Assembly: GCF_019424165.1 (NCBI RefSeq)
Contig: NZ_JAHZAA010000025.1
Span: 12,339 to 27,040, forward strand
From: Desulfovibrio sp.
GTDB lineage: Bacteria > Desulfobacterota > Desulfovibrionia > Desulfovibrionales > Desulfovibrionaceae
Direction: 5' to 3'
DNA: 14,702 nucleotides
The notes below the pieces were generated by a model, which had not been told where the DNA came from, searched no databases, and was given only the letters and a program-made list of their open reading frames with translations. How positions within the stretch are numbered: position 1 is the first letter of the stretch; every line of letters starts with the position of its first letter. Positions 14,600 to 14,702 of this stretch are shown here, one piece after another. The position numbers and the translations under genes are program-made.

Positions 14600-14702
14600 A
14601 TGGCTTCACGCTACATACTGGCCCTTGACCAGGGTACAACCAGCTCACGCGCGATCCTTTTTGATCGTGATGCCAATATTGTGCAGGTTGCGCAAAAGGA
14701 GT
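14600..14702 (+). CDS. glpK: Glycerol kinase (5' end only, runs off window)
   Basis: The first 34 codons read MASRYILALDQGTTSSRAIL and continue FDRDANIVQVAQKE. This is the N-terminal ATP-binding phosphate-1 segment of FGGY kinases, with the ALDQGTTSSRA form characteristic of glycerol kinase, which phosphorylates glycerol to glycerol 3-phosphate. GGAGGA (14589-14594) lies five bases before the ATG. About 100 nt separate it from the upstream terminator, enough for its own promoter. The rest lies outside the window. Confidence 0.95.
   Translation, partial: MASRYILALDQGTTSSRAILFDRDANIVQVAQKE

Overview
The window looks like a chromosome segment of a sulfate-reducing Desulfovibrionaceae member (Desulfovibrio or close relative). 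The main reason is a choline trimethylamine-lyase (CutC) that, as I recall the characterised Desulfovibrio enzyme, matches it along nearly its whole length with every active-site residue shifted by exactly +2. Genes are GC-rich, while two stretches of the intergenic region at 4932-5801 are clearly AT-rich. No rRNA, tRNA, IS element, integrase or CRISPR array was seen.

Minus strand, 4931 down to 1: the start of a choline-utilisation (cut) microcompartment operon. Its order is a tandem-domain shell protein (BMC-T), a CoA-acylating-type aldehyde dehydrogenase homologue, cutC, and the first 39 codons of the activase gene cutD, which runs off the left edge. The aldehyde dehydrogenase lacks the expected catalytic Cys (Pro in its place) and the expected oxyanion-hole Asn (Ser in its place), yet keeps a C-terminal encapsulation-type tail. 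It may be a lumen-targeted pseudoenzyme.

Positions 4932-5801: a large divergent regulatory region. Each end carries a TTGACC -35 box, a 19-bp spacer and a -10 box. The long spacer, with a dyad inside it (near-perfect on the cut side), is the signature of promoters activated by MerR-family proteins.

Plus strand, 5802-10916: a 10-TM DMT-superfamily transporter, an 88-residue protein with a winged-helix-like pattern, a MerR regulator with a GyrI/BmrR-like ligand domain, a DUF4037 protein with a nucleotidyltransferase-like GS...DxD motif, and a TPR-DUF4125 protein whose C-terminal domain is an internal duplication. A simple model is that the MerR protein senses choline or another amine, activates the cut operon leftward and the transporter pair rightward, and is linked to an uncharacterised DUF4037/DUF4125 module. 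The ligand and the module's function are inferences.

Plus strand, 11389-14702: apparently unrelated genes. These are an SLC13-type anion permease with two RCK_C (TrkA-C) domains, a DUF2333-like single-pass membrane protein, a strong stacked-hairpin terminator, and the first 34 codons of glycerol kinase (glpK).
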